This document shows positions 7,406 to 16,498 of a stretch of 64,000 nucleotides of DNA, one piece after another (position 1 is the stretch's first letter; the number at the start of each line of letters is the position of its first letter). A program made the translations under genes and the position numbers. This DNA comes from an uncultured Glaciecola sp. (GTDB lineage Bacteria; Pseudomonadota; Gammaproteobacteria; Enterobacterales; Alteromonadaceae): positions 1 to 64,000 of the forward strand of contig CAKZLI010000065.1 of NCBI GenBank assembly GCA_937125395.1, read 5' to 3'. Below the pieces are notes generated by a model. That model saw only the letters and a list, made by a program, of their open reading frames with translations, was not told the DNA's origin and did not search any database.

Positions 7406-8275
7406 ATGTCTGATTGGTTAATGCAATCCAATTATATGATCATGGTTTTACAAGTTTTGGTCACGTTAGTCATAGTGCCGATATTGAGCTCTATTAAGTT
7501 AAAAAACATAGCGTACCAGTATGGGCTAGTGCGTTATCCACAGGCCAAATCTGATGTAGATCTATATTTGAAATTCTCGCAGAAAAGATATTGGTCAAGT
7601 GTCATATTTGTTACGTTACTGGTGAGTTGCATACTTGGTCATGCTATTGTGAATCAAACAGAATTGCTGAATTGGGATGATCAAAGTGGCTTAATGCTGA
7701 TGTACCTTTTATCGATGATCCCTGTTGCTATGATGCTATTGACCCATCGCCACTTATTTAATATTTTTAAACAGCATGCAGGCAATAAGCGAACAGCTTC
7801 ATTAAGGGTTAGAACATTAAAAGAGTATGTATTGATACCCGATTTAGTGCTCGTTTTAATTGCCAATGCTGTATTTGTTGTAACGGTTATGTATTTTGTG
7901 AAGCATCCATTTGATGGCTTTGCAGGTTACGCCAACTTGCTGGGTTTGCTTGTAATAGACGCTGTGTTTGCCATTATTATTGTTACTCTTTATCGCAACA
8001 ATAACACTTTTGGTTTAGCGTCTCCCGAACATCGTGATGCACTCAAGAAACGCGCTATCCACATTAACATGCTTATACTTGTGTTTGCGGTATGCCATAT
8101 TTCACTAAGCATGTGGGTGCAAGGCAGTGAATTAGTTGCGTATAAGATTATGATTCAATCTTTGTATTTTCAAGTTATGCTGGTTATTGTTGCGTTTTCT
8201 GCGACGTTACCCAAATCGGTATTTCAATCCAAAGTTGAAAATTATCAAACGTCAAAAATGGAAAGCCTAGATTAA
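7406..8275 (+). CDS. Seven-helix membrane protein of unknown function
   Basis: 289 residues, start supported by GAGGAA seven bases upstream. Seven hydrophobic segments can be placed at about residues 11-30, 63-83, 96-113, 143-167, 178-198, 219-237 and 246-266, separated by short charged loops. No nucleotide-binding, transporter or enzyme motif is recognised. YtrA-type regulators usually sit with ABC transporter genes responding to cell-wall-active compounds; here the sole partner is this protein, so it may be an orphan permease-like or resistance protein. It forms an operon with the regulator. No close family assignment is possible by eye. Confidence 0.75.
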   Translation: MSDWLMQSNYMIMVLQVLVTLVIVPILSSIKLKNIAYQYGLVRYPQAKSDVDLYLKFSQKRYWSSVIFVTLLVSCILGHAIVNQTELLNWDDQSGLMLMYLLSMIPVAMMLLTHRHLFNIFKQHAGNKRTASLRVRTLKEYVLIPDLVLVLIANAVFVVTVMYFVKHPFDGFAGYANLLGLLVIDAVFAIIIVTLYRNNNTFGLASPEHRDALKKRAIHINMLILVFAVCHISLSMWVQGSELVAYKIMIQSLYFQVMLVIVAFSATLPKSVFQSKVENYQTSKMESLD

Positions 8276-8313
8276 AGGTACCATGACGGCATATAATCAG
8301 TTTATCTAAAAAA

Positions 8314-9237
8314 ATGGTTGTTTCAGCTATGCAATTTCAACAAATTAATGCATTTAAAGCCGTATATGAATTAGGCACCGTGACAGCAGCAGCTGATTTT
8401 ATTCATATCACCCAGCCAGCAGTGAGCCGGTTGATTGCGAGCTTAGAAAGAAATCTTGGGTTTAAGTTATTTCAACGCGTCAAAGGGCGGTTATTACCCT
8501 CTGAAAAAGGCAAAGCTTTTTATATTGAAGTAGCCAAAGCCTATTCGGCACTGGAATCCCTCTCTGAAAGCGCGCTGGATATTAAGAGTCGCAGCTATGG
8601 TAGCTTGCATATCGCTGCATTTCCGATGTTATCGAGTAATTTTTTACCCAGATTGTTAGGTCAGTTTCTATCAACTAAAACCAATTTGCGTTCGTCACTA
8701 AAAACCTATCGCTCTGAAGAAGTATTAAGGCGTACAGGCTTACAATCCTGTGATATTGGTTTTGCCTTGTTGCCGGAGATCACCAAAGGGGTAACCAGTA
8801 TCAAAGTTGAATGTCATTGTGTCTGTATTTTACCCAAAGATAGTCCCCTTACTGCTCTTGATGTGATTAAGCCAGATGATCTTGATGGTCATCCGATGAT
8901 CAGTTGCGAAAAGGATCATACCCAGCGCCAAGTCGATCAAGCCTTTCATCAAGCCAAAATAAAACGCAATGAGGTGGCCGAGGTTTCCTTAGCTGTTGCC
9001 ATCGCCAATTTGGTAGCACAAGGCGTCGGTGCTTCGATTGTTGATCCGTTCTCGGCAAAATATTTTGCCGGCGACAGTGCCGATATCGTGATTAAAGAGT
9101 TTCAACCTTCAATCCCGTTTAGATTCTTTATTTTGCTACCTTCCTTACGCGCCCAATCTGAAATTGTTGACCAGTTCATTGAGCTCTTTTTCCAAGAAGC
9201 GAAAAACGCCGGTATAGCGCTGACGCGTTGTAAATAA
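8314..9237 (+). CDS. LysR-family regulator next to opine genes
   Basis: 307 residues from ATG 8314; ATG 8329 would give an equally good N-terminus. Residues about 8-65 form the LysR helix-turn-helix (AVYELGTVTAAADFIHITQP, AVSRLIASLERNLGFKLFQR). The remainder is the periplasmic-binding-like effector domain, ending with QSEIVDQFIELF. The sequence resembles NocR/OccR-type regulators, which in Agrobacterium sense nopaline or octopine. That fits the opine dehydrogenase gene 134 bp downstream on the same strand. Inference: it senses an opine or related amino-acid derivative and controls the next three genes. Confidence 0.88.
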   Translation: MVVSAMQFQQINAFKAVYELGTVTAAADFIHITQPAVSRLIASLERNLGFKLFQRVKGRLLPSEKGKAFYIEVAKAYSALESLSESALDIKSRSYGSLHIAAFPMLSSNFLPRLLGQFLSTKTNLRSSLKTYRSEEVLRRTGLQSCDIGFALLPEITKGVTSIKVECHCVCILPKDSPLTALDVIKPDDLDGHPMISCEKDHTQRQVDQAFHQAKIKRNEVAEVSLAVAIANLVAQGVGASIVDPFSAKYFAGDSADIVIKEFQPSIPFRFFILLPSLRAQSEIVDQFIELFFQEAKNAGIALTRCK

Positions 9238-9371
9238 TAAATGAGATGTGTAACAAGTATATAACATTTGAACATAGGTTTGGTGCGTACTAGCATTAGA
9301 CAATATTGTGTGTGCGCTTTACTGTTTGACCCGTTAATAAGGCAAGAATCCCTTACAAAGGTTTAAACATA

Positions 9372-10502
9372 GTGACAACAAGCAATCCAACATCAACAAA
9401 AAAAGTAGCCGTCTTTGGCGCAGGTAACGCCGGTTTGACTGCTGCGTATCATTTTACCAAACAGGGCTGTCAAGTCGCGTTATATGGGGCTGAAGGGTTC
9501 GATGAACAAATCCATGCTATTGCCAAAGATGGTGGTATCACGTCATTAGCTGAGTATCATGGTAGCACATTAGACTACTCTGGATTTGCGCCTATTGATT
9601 GTTTAACGACGGACTTACAACAAGCCGTTACTTATTCTGATATTCTTATTTTACCTGTCCCTTCTTTTGCACAAGAACTGTTATTTACACAAATGCTTCC
9701 CCATTTAAGCGATCATCAAACCATCGTGTTAATGCCGGGTAATTATGGTTCGTTAGTGCTTAATCAATTAAAAAATGAGTTAGGGTACACCGCCCTAAAA
9801 CTCAATTTTGTGGATGCGATTTCTATTCCTTGGGCCACCCGTATTACTGGCAATGCACAGATTGCCATTTTGGGAATGAAATCCTTTTTACCGATTGCAG
9901 CATTACCTGCAAGCAAAACAGATGCAATGATAGCCTTGCTGCAACCTATCTTTCCATTAACATTAACGCCACTTGATAACGTCATTGCAGCAGGGTTAGA
10001 AAATATCAATTTTGGCGGTCACCCATTAATGACCACATTAAACATTGGTTTGTTAGAAAACTTCCCCGGTAAATTTAACTACTACACAGATTGTTGCTCG
10101 CCTGCGACAGCAAAAGCCAGCGCTAAGTTAGATCAAGAGCGCATGTCGGTAGGAGAAGCAATGGGTTTCACTCTAAAGACTGAATTGCAGGCCATGAACG
10201 AGTTATACAACATGGACGCCAAAAGCGTGTATGAGTTAAATAAAACTTCGCAAACTCATGGCAGTGTCAACAGCGCACCTAAATCATCAACCGACCGCTA
10301 CATTACTGAAGATGCCCCTTATTTACTGGTGCCTTGTGTCGAATTTGCCAGATTACTTAATATTGATACCCCGATGGCTACCTCAGTATTACATTTGACC
10401 AATGCCTTTAATGACGCGGATTACTTTAAAGATGGTCGGACCCTCACAAAAATGGGACTGGATAATATGCCACTATCTGACATCATTGCAGCAGTTAGTT
10501 AA
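9372..10502 (+). CDS. Opine (octopine/nopaline-type) dehydrogenase
   Basis: 376 residues from GTG 9372. The N-terminus is a Rossmann NAD(P)-binding domain with VAVFGAGNAGLTAA (GxGxxG). The C-terminal octopine-dehydrogenase domain contains NINFGGHP, whose His (about residue 217) matches the catalytic His of that family. These enzymes reversibly join an amino acid and a 2-oxo acid by reductive amination, or cleave the opine. The next genes are an inner-membrane carrier and a TonB receptor, so the protein could act in opine catabolism or in making an opine-type metal chelator. No nicotianamine synthase-like gene is present, which argues against a complete staphylopine-type pathway here. Confidence 0.88.
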   Translation: MTTSNPTSTKKVAVFGAGNAGLTAAYHFTKQGCQVALYGAEGFDEQIHAIAKDGGITSLAEYHGSTLDYSGFAPIDCLTTDLQQAVTYSDILILPVPSFAQELLFTQMLPHLSDHQTIVLMPGNYGSLVLNQLKNELGYTALKLNFVDAISIPWATRITGNAQIAILGMKSFLPIAALPASKTDAMIALLQPIFPLTLTPLDNVIAAGLENINFGGHPLMTTLNIGLLENFPGKFNYYTDCCSPATAKASAKLDQERMSVGEAMGFTLKTELQAMNELYNMDAKSVYELNKTSQTHGSVNSAPKSSTDRYITEDAPYLLVPCVEFARLLNIDTPMATSVLHLTNAFNDADYFKDGRTLTKMGLDNMPLSDIIAAVS

Positions 10503-10533
10503 TTTAATTAAATGGTTATTGGACTAGGTTTGA

Positions 10534-11946
10534 ATGATGAAGCTTAAAATTACACTCCCATCTGTTTATACAATATTGTTTTTACTCATTGTATTCATTG
10601 CTGCGTTAACGTGGATTGTGCCTGCTGGGCAATACGACATGGCCAATAATGAACTATTAGGTAAATCAGTTCCTGTTGCGGGATCATATCATCAGGTTGA
10701 AAGCAGTCCGCAAGGTATCAATGATATTTTGTTAGCCCCCATAAAAGGGTTCTACGATCCCATAACCAATCAAGCCAGAGCCATTGATGTGGCGTTGTTT
10801 GTGTTAATCATTGGTGGATTTTTTGGTGTAGTCAATAAAACCAAAGCCATTGAGAGTGGTATATTTCAGATCACGAACAAGCTCAAAGGTAGAGAGATCT
10901 GGATGATCCCCACACTGATGGGCTTTTTTGCGTTAGGTGGCACTATTTTTGGGATGGCCGAGGAAACTCTGCCATTTTATACGTTGGTTATCCCAGTGAT
11001 GATTGCGGCAGGCTATGACAGTATCACCGGTGTTGCAGTGGTGATGATAGGCGCTGGAATCGGTGCTTTGGGCTCCACGGTGAATCCTTTTGCGACAATT
11101 ATTGCCTCAAATGCCGCCCAAATTAGCTTTACCGAAGGATTAGGATTACGAGTCGTTATCTTGGTCTTAGCGTGGTTGCTGTGTGTGGTCTATGTCATGA
11201 AATACGCCAAAAAAGTCAAAAACAACCCGAATGCGTCATTGGTCGCCAATGATAAAGTTGCGAACGAAGAATATTTTTTGCATCGCTCAAACACGACCGG
11301 TCAAGCGTTATCTTTTCAACAAAAAATCGTCTTAACGATTTTGTTATTAGTCTTTGTGGCGATGGTGATAGGGGTGTCATTTAGCGGTTGGTGGATGGCT
11401 GAGATTTCAGCGCTATTTCTTGCCGCCACTTTATTGGTTGGCCTAGTTGCCAAAATGAATGAACAGATACTCACAGCTAGTTTTATTGATGGTGCTAGAG
11501 AGTTACTTGGGGTTGCGTTTATTATCACTTTGGCACGAGGCTTAGTGGTGGTAATGGATGACGGTAATATTACGCATACTTTTTTGTATTATGCAGAGCA
11601 TCTATTAAGTGATTTATCTCCTATTGTATTTATCAATTCGATTTATTGGGTGTTATCGTTTTTATCATTGTTGATCCCGTCATCTTCAGGCTTAGCCGTT
11701 TTATCTATGCCGGTTTTGGCCCCTTTGGCTGATTTTTCAAATGTCCCTAGAGAGTTTGTAGTCACTGCATTCCAAGCAGCTTCTGGTTTACCCAATTTAG
11801 TCACTCCGACCTCTGCCATCGTTATGGGTGGACTAGCTTTAGGTCGGGTGTCTTATAGTACGTGGTTAAGATTTATTGTGCCTTTATTAGCGATGATCGT
11901 TGTGTTGGTTATGGTCTTGCTGAGCATCGGCGTTATTTTTAGTTAA
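10534..11946 (+). CDS. YfcC-family inner-membrane carrier
   Basis: 470 residues (ATG 10534 or 10537), with about 12 hydrophobic segments. It shows the YfcC/DcuC-superfamily pattern: TWIVPAGQYD after the first helix, a GGFFGVV segment, GMAEETLPFY, and the paired GALGSTVNPFATIIAS and SSSGLAVLSMPVLAPLAD/GLPNLVTPTSAIVMGG re-entrant-type motifs. Relatives are secondary carriers for basic amino acids or C4-dicarboxylates. It lies 31 bases after the opine dehydrogenase gene and 59 before the TonB receptor, so it is the likely inner-membrane step for the same substrate. Direction of transport is not determined. Confidence 0.88.
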   Translation: MMKLKITLPSVYTILFLLIVFIAALTWIVPAGQYDMANNELLGKSVPVAGSYHQVESSPQGINDILLAPIKGFYDPITNQARAIDVALFVLIIGGFFGVVNKTKAIESGIFQITNKLKGREIWMIPTLMGFFALGGTIFGMAEETLPFYTLVIPVMIAAGYDSITGVAVVMIGAGIGALGSTVNPFATIIASNAAQISFTEGLGLRVVILVLAWLLCVVYVMKYAKKVKNNPNASLVANDKVANEEYFLHRSNTTGQALSFQQKIVLTILLLVFVAMVIGVSFSGWWMAEISALFLAATLLVGLVAKMNEQILTASFIDGARELLGVAFIITLARGLVVVMDDGNITHTFLYYAEHLLSDLSPIVFINSIYWVLSFLSLLIPSSSGLAVLSMPVLAPLADFSNVPREFVVTAFQAASGLPNLVTPTSAIVMGGLALGRVSYSTWLRFIVPLLAMIVVLVMVLLSIGVIFS

Positions 11947-12005
11947 TAAAAAAGTCATATAAAAAATGGCAACAAGCCATAAACATCACATTGAGGAACA
12001 AAATC

Positions 12006-14483
12006 ATGAATAGGAATAATCTACAGGTATTTAACAAATCGGCAATATGCATCGCACTCAGCTCAGCGCTGGCTCTGCCCATGTATAGCTACGCTGCTCA
12101 AGCGACTGAAGATAGCGCAGTGAAAGGTATTGAAACAATTCAAGTTACCGCTTCTCGTCGCGCGTCTACTGTGCAAGAAGCCCCTATAAATATCACCGCG
12201 CTTGATGGTGATGTCATGAAAGACCAAAATATTTCTCAATTATCCGATGTGGCTCGTTGGGTACCAGGTTTGAGTATTGCTGATCAAGGTAGTCGTGAAG
12301 GCTCTCCGATTATTGTGCGTGGGTTAAACACCAACTCATCGGGCCCTGGCTCTAATGCCGGTACCGTTGCCACTTATATCGGTGAAATTCCGCTTGTAGT
12401 GGATATGAAACTGATTGATGTTGAACGTGTTGAAGTATTGATAGGGCCACAGGGTACTTTATACGGTGCGGGCACATTAGGTGGTGCTATTCGTTACTTG
12501 CCTAACAAGCCTATCCTCGATGAAACATCAGGATCGCTTTCAGGTGATATATTTAGTTTATCACAAAGCGACGATATGGGCGGGGAGGCTGGTTTTGTAT
12601 TTAACACGCCGTTGATTGAAGACGAGCTAGCTGTGCGTTTTGCGGTTAATTATTTGGATGAACCTGGTTATATTGATTATAATTATGTGGTTCGTGAAGG
12701 CGGTGTGTCTTTACCTGACCCTGATTTTTCTGATGCACAAGCAGTGAGCGCTAACCTACAACAAATTGCAGATGCGAACTACGAGCAAACCACAACCGCC
12801 AAAGCGATGATCCGCTGGCAGCCCAATGATACCTTCGATGCGACTTTGTCTTATTTTTACCAAAAACAAGACATTGGTGGTCGTTCTATCGTGCATGCCA
12901 ACAGCCTAAGTGAGAGCAATCCTTTATCAACTGTCATGGGTGACTATGAATCGGGATATCGCTTTAAAGAGCCGCGAGAAAAAGAAGACAGCTTACTGAG
13001 TTTAGAAATGACAGCTGATCTGGGTTTCGCTGAATTAACATCTGCAACGGGTTATTCAGAGTTTGAAGCACTTGGCCAACGTGATCAAACCGATTTATTA
13101 ATTCGTTTAGATTACAGTTATGAAGATTTCCCCAGTTTTTCAGCCTTTACCCGTGAGGTGGACGAAGCAGAGAATTTCACGCAAGAGGTTCGCTTAGTAT
13201 CAACCAACGATGCACCATTAACCTGGATAGTGGGTGTTTATTATAATAAGTTTGAAAACATCGAAGATAGTCGTGAGTTTACGCCTGGCTTTGATCAATT
13301 TGCAGTGGATAATTGGGATGCAAACCAATTACGCCCTGATTCATTAGAATACGTGTCAGTAGTGAATAATGAAATTACTGAATCGGCTCTGTTTGGCGAG
13401 GTAACGTATAGCGTAACCGATAAGCTAACCATCATGGCCGGTGCACGCTTCTACGATTATGAAGTCAACTCATCTTCTGCCATTGATTTACCTTTGTATA
13501 ATACCTTGTTTGGTAGTGCTGGTCCTGATGATATTGCATTAGACTTCGATGATACCTCTGCCGCTGATGATGGCAACTTATTCAAGGTCAACGCCAGCTA
13601 TCAATTCAGCAATGATGTAATGGGTTATGCAACTATCAGTGAAGGCTTTAGACTGGGTGGTTCAAATGGTATCGGCTTGTGTGACGCAAACACAGGTGAG
13701 CAGCAAAGCGTTTGTGCTCAACCATACGAAGTGTTGTACGAACCAGATACGACGACCAACTACGAACTAGGGTTTAAGAGTACTTGGTTGCGTAACCAGT
13801 TACATTTTAATGCTGCGTTATTTATGGTGGAATGGGATAACGCGCAAATTGCCGGTGCGACATTGATCGGACAGCAAACCATTACCAGTAATGCCGGTGC
13901 AGCAGAGGCGACAGGCATTGAGATTGCTTCAAGAGCCATTTTAAGTGATAACATCACTGCTTATGCGACCTATTCTTATACCAATGCTGAATTGACCAGT
14001 GATGCACCTTTTTTGTTTAAAGTGTTAAACCAAGATCAATTGGATGCAGGTGTTGAGCAAAGTTATTATGATGGTAAGGATGGCGACCGTCTACCTGGGA
14101 CGCCTGAGCAGCAGTTCTCTTTAGGGGCTACCTATTCAACAGAAGTGTTTGGCGATACCGGTTTAGATATCAATTATGGTTTAACCTACCAAAGTGACGT
14201 TTACTCTAAGGTTGGCTTGCGCGCTGATGGTGAGAGTTTACCTGGCTATGCGCTGAGTAATGTGTCGGCTCGATTTACCAATGATGACTGGTCGGTCACT
14301 TTATATGTAGACAATATGTTTGATAAGTATGCTTACAGCTCAGTTCGCCGCGATAAAGGTGATATTGGTTTAGCACAATACCCTGTAATGAACGCTAATG
14401 ATGCGAGTATCCAGCGTAACTATGGACATTATTTGGTTACGCCACGCAAAATCGGCGTGCGTTTTGATTACTTATTTGAATAA
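12006..14483 (+). CDS. TonB-dependent receptor of the opine gene unit
   Basis: 825 residues from ATG 12006, with GAGGAA seven bases upstream; the TTG 15 bases earlier is part of that site. A signal peptide ends near MYSYAAQA. The TonB box region is IETIQVTASRR, followed by the plug (SQLSDVARWVPGLSI, PIIVRGLNTNS, VERVEVLIGPQGTLYGAGTLGGAIRY in steps) and a barrel ending VTPRKIGVRFDYLFE. It resembles the broad TonB receptors for organic substrates or iron chelates rather than the siderophore group at 4303-6441. No Fur box was found upstream of the unit. Sharing an operon with an opine dehydrogenase suggests the ligand is an opine or opine-metal complex; this is inference. Confidence 0.88.
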   Translation: MNRNNLQVFNKSAICIALSSALALPMYSYAAQATEDSAVKGIETIQVTASRRASTVQEAPINITALDGDVMKDQNISQLSDVARWVPGLSIADQGSREGSPIIVRGLNTNSSGPGSNAGTVATYIGEIPLVVDMKLIDVERVEVLIGPQGTLYGAGTLGGAIRYLPNKPILDETSGSLSGDIFSLSQSDDMGGEAGFVFNTPLIEDELAVRFAVNYLDEPGYIDYNYVVREGGVSLPDPDFSDAQAVSANLQQIADANYEQTTTAKAMIRWQPNDTFDATLSYFYQKQDIGGRSIVHANSLSESNPLSTVMGDYESGYRFKEPREKEDSLLSLEMTADLGFAELTSATGYSEFEALGQRDQTDLLIRLDYSYEDFPSFSAFTREVDEAENFTQEVRLVSTNDAPLTWIVGVYYNKFENIEDSREFTPGFDQFAVDNWDANQLRPDSLEYVSVVNNEITESALFGEVTYSVTDKLTIMAGARFYDYEVNSSSAIDLPLYNTLFGSAGPDDIALDFDDTSAADDGNLFKVNASYQFSNDVMGYATISEGFRLGGSNGIGLCDANTGEQQSVCAQPYEVLYEPDTTTNYELGFKSTWLRNQLHFNAALFMVEWDNAQIAGATLIGQQTITSNAGAAEATGIEIASRAILSDNITAYATYSYTNAELTSDAPFLFKVLNQDQLDAGVEQSYYDGKDGDRLPGTPEQQFSLGATYSTEVFGDTGLDINYGLTYQSDVYSKVGLRADGESLPGYALSNVSARFTNDDWSVTLYVDNMFDKYAYSSVRRDKGDIGLAQYPVMNANDASIQRNYGHYLVTPRKIGVRFDYLFE

Positions 14484-14514
14484 GCCTGTATTGGCTTAAC
14501 AATTTGGAACATCA

Positions 14515-14588
14515 CCAACTGGGGTCAGAATCTAATACATAATTGGGTTCTGACCCTGTTTACTTAAGTTTGTTTCTGATCCAGTTGG
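14515..14588. repeat. Nested inverted repeats, REP/BIME-like element
   Basis: Two nested stems share one left arm. The inner stem is GGGTCAGAA (14522-14530) with TTCTGACCC (14548-14556). The outer is CCAACTGGGGTCAGAA (14515-14530) with TTCTGATCCAGTTGG (14574-14588), one gap and one mismatch. GGGGTCAGA palindromes of this kind are, from memory, a common dispersed repeat in marine gammaproteobacteria. It may also end transcription of the receptor gene. The rest of the 285-bp gap to the next gene shows nothing else clear. Confidence 0.7.
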
Positions 14589-14768
14589 ATCGATGTATGT
14601 CTATTAATTTTACACATTAACAATAATCTTCCCGCTGAGTATTACTTTTACTTGGCGAATCAAGTCCATATCCATGCGGTATGAATATTGCTTTGTAACT
14701 AGCGTTATCATTTTACAGATATAAAATATCTCTCAACTCAATGAAGCATATTAAATGAAGCCGGCTCA

Positions 14769-15806
14769 ATGAACGCAATACTAGATATTGGCTTACTCGT
14801 ACTACCTATGCTGATTACGTTATTTATCGTAGTAGTCGTGTTGGTGCTTGGGCATAAAATATTACTCAATGAGCATACTCTCACTAAAGATAACCAGTTA
14901 TCTCGAAAGCTCATCTTAATATTACTCTACATATTAAGTGTTTTAGCAGTGAGTTTGGCCTTGCCTGTCCCTGAAAGCACACGTAATCAAGTAATTGGGT
15001 TATTTGGGATTGTATTGTCTGGTGTGATAGCATTTTCATCGACTTCTATTGTCAGCAATATTATGGCGGGGATCGTCTTACGCTTTACTAAACCCTTTAG
15101 TACTGGGGATTTTATTCGTGTTGATCAATATTTTGGACGAGTCAGCGAAAAAGGGCTTTTCGATACCGAGATCCAAACTGAACAACGCGAGTTAGTGGCG
15201 TTTACCAATAGTTTTTTAACGTCTAATCCAATTACGGTAACGCGTTCTTCGGGGATGATTTTATCTGCCAATTTATCGCTTGGTTATGACCATCATCATG
15301 ATAAAATCACTGACTTGTTAATTGATGCCGCCAAAAAAAGTCACTTACTCGAGCCCTTCGTTGAGATCATTGAGTTAGGCAATTATAGTATTTCGTATCG
15401 GATATCGGGTTTACTCACTGAGGTCAAAAGCATGATCTCATCTCGATCCCGCTTATATGCAAATATTTTGGATACATTGCATGATGCTGATATCGAAATA
15501 ATGTCTCCTAATTTTATGAATACCCGCAATATAGAAGACGCACCATTGGCCATGCCCAGTGGTTTGCACGTCGTTAATAAGCCGATGCCAAGTCCGTTGG
15601 ACACAGCACCAGAGGATATTATTTTTGATAAAGCTGAAGAAGCCGAACAAAAAGAACGAACCAGTGCTCAATTATCTGAAGACATCAAAGCGTTGAATGT
15701 GCGCTTAAAAGATGCCGACAGTGACAACAAATCCATTATAGAACAACAGATTACTTACAAAAAACAACAACTCCTCAAGCTTGAAGCCAAACCTATTCAA
15801 AAATAA
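14769..15806 (+). CDS. MscS-family mechanosensitive channel
   Basis: 345 residues. Two or three N-terminal membrane helices (about 7-28, 45-65, 72-92) precede the MscS pore-lining segment and beta domain: SSTSIVSNIMAGIVLRFTKPF, then GDFIRVDQYFGRVSEKGLFDTEI and VAFTNSFLTSNPITVTR. The cytoplasmic C-terminal region follows, ending in a charged coiled coil (SEDIKALNVRLKDAD, QQITYKKQQLLKLEAK) not found in the small E. coli MscS. It should open under membrane tension to release solutes in hypo-osmotic shock. It stands alone, with no clear operon partner. Confidence 0.88.
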   Translation: MNAILDIGLLVLPMLITLFIVVVVLVLGHKILLNEHTLTKDNQLSRKLILILLYILSVLAVSLALPVPESTRNQVIGLFGIVLSGVIAFSSTSIVSNIMAGIVLRFTKPFSTGDFIRVDQYFGRVSEKGLFDTEIQTEQRELVAFTNSFLTSNPITVTRSSGMILSANLSLGYDHHHDKITDLLIDAAKKSHLLEPFVEIIELGNYSISYRISGLLTEVKSMISSRSRLYANILDTLHDADIEIMSPNFMNTRNIEDAPLAMPSGLHVVNKPMPSPLDTAPEDIIFDKAEEAEQKERTSAQLSEDIKALNVRLKDADSDNKSIIEQQITYKKQQLLKLEAKPIQK

Positions 15807-15919
15807 CCTAACAGGGTCAGTGTGGATTTGCTGCTCATTTCATGCATAAATCTGTTAATATCCACTTCTTCCAGTAATCACATCGATAGCACTGGATTTA
15901 CCTAAGACTAGGAATTATT

Positions 15920-16420
15920 TTGAATAACAACGATATTTTACGCCGAGTACGTTACACCTTTGACTATAACAACGCTGCAATGATAGATGTGTTTGCCCAA
16001 GCAGACTTAACTGTTAGCAATACACAAGTTGATGCTTGGCTAAAAAAAGACGATGATCCAACATTTGTCGCGATCACCGATACCGAATTTGCGACATTTT
16101 TAAATGGTTTTATCAATCTTAAGCGGGGCAAGCGGGAGGGCGAACAACCGGTCCCAGAAGCACGCTTGAACAATAATATGGTATTTCAAAAGTTACGTAT
16201 TGCGCTAAATCTTAAGGCCGAAGATATACTTGAAATTTTATTACTGGCAGAATTGCGCTTCAGTAAACATGAGTTGGGCGCGTTTTTCCGTAAGCCAGGT
16301 AATCGCCATTATCGTGAATGTAAAGATCAGGTCTTACGCAATTTTCTTAAAGGTGTTCAATTGCAATTGCGTCCTAACAGTCCGACTCAGGATGTGCAAG
16401 AAGATGCAGCCGACGCATAA
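15920..16420 (+). CDS. DUF1456 family protein (YehS-like)
   Basis: 166 residues from TTG 15920, with AGGAAT about eight bases upstream. Two tandem copies of the DUF1456 unit are visible: NNNDILRRVRYTFDYNN ... FINLKRGKREG at the start and NNMVFQKLRIALNLKAEDI ... FRKPGNRHYRECKDQVLRNFL in the second half. The E. coli homologue YehS has no established function. It is soluble and probably helical. It is the first of a run of same-strand genes, separated by a small hairpin from the next. Confidence 0.9.
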   Translation: MNNNDILRRVRYTFDYNNAAMIDVFAQADLTVSNTQVDAWLKKDDDPTFVAITDTEFATFLNGFINLKRGKREGEQPVPEARLNNNMVFQKLRIALNLKAEDILEILLLAELRFSKHELGAFFRKPGNRHYRECKDQVLRNFLKGVQLQLRPNSPTQDVQEDAADA

Positions 16421-16422
16421 GT

Positions 16423-16448
16423 AAGTCGCTGTACCTATGTACAGACTT
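16423..16448 (+). other. Short hairpin between DUF1456 and DUF3297 genes
   Basis: AAGTC-TGTAC (16423-16434 with a two-base bulge) pairs with GTACA-GACTT (16439-16448) around a four-base loop. No T run follows, so it is not a classical terminator; it may stabilise or process the transcript. Confidence 0.4.
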
Positions 16449-16498
16449 CTTAGAATTACTTACAATGACTATCATTATATATATCAAAGGTGTTTACC

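Noticed and set aside
9372..14483. Complete staphylopine/pseudopaline-type metallophore cluster
   Set aside because: No nicotianamine synthase-like gene, no dedicated exporter of the EamA type and no Fur or Zur box were found; only the dehydrogenase and receptor are compatible.
14513..14600. Possible small insertion element between TonB receptor and MscS gene
   Set aside because: Only nested short inverted repeats are present, with no transposase or target duplication.
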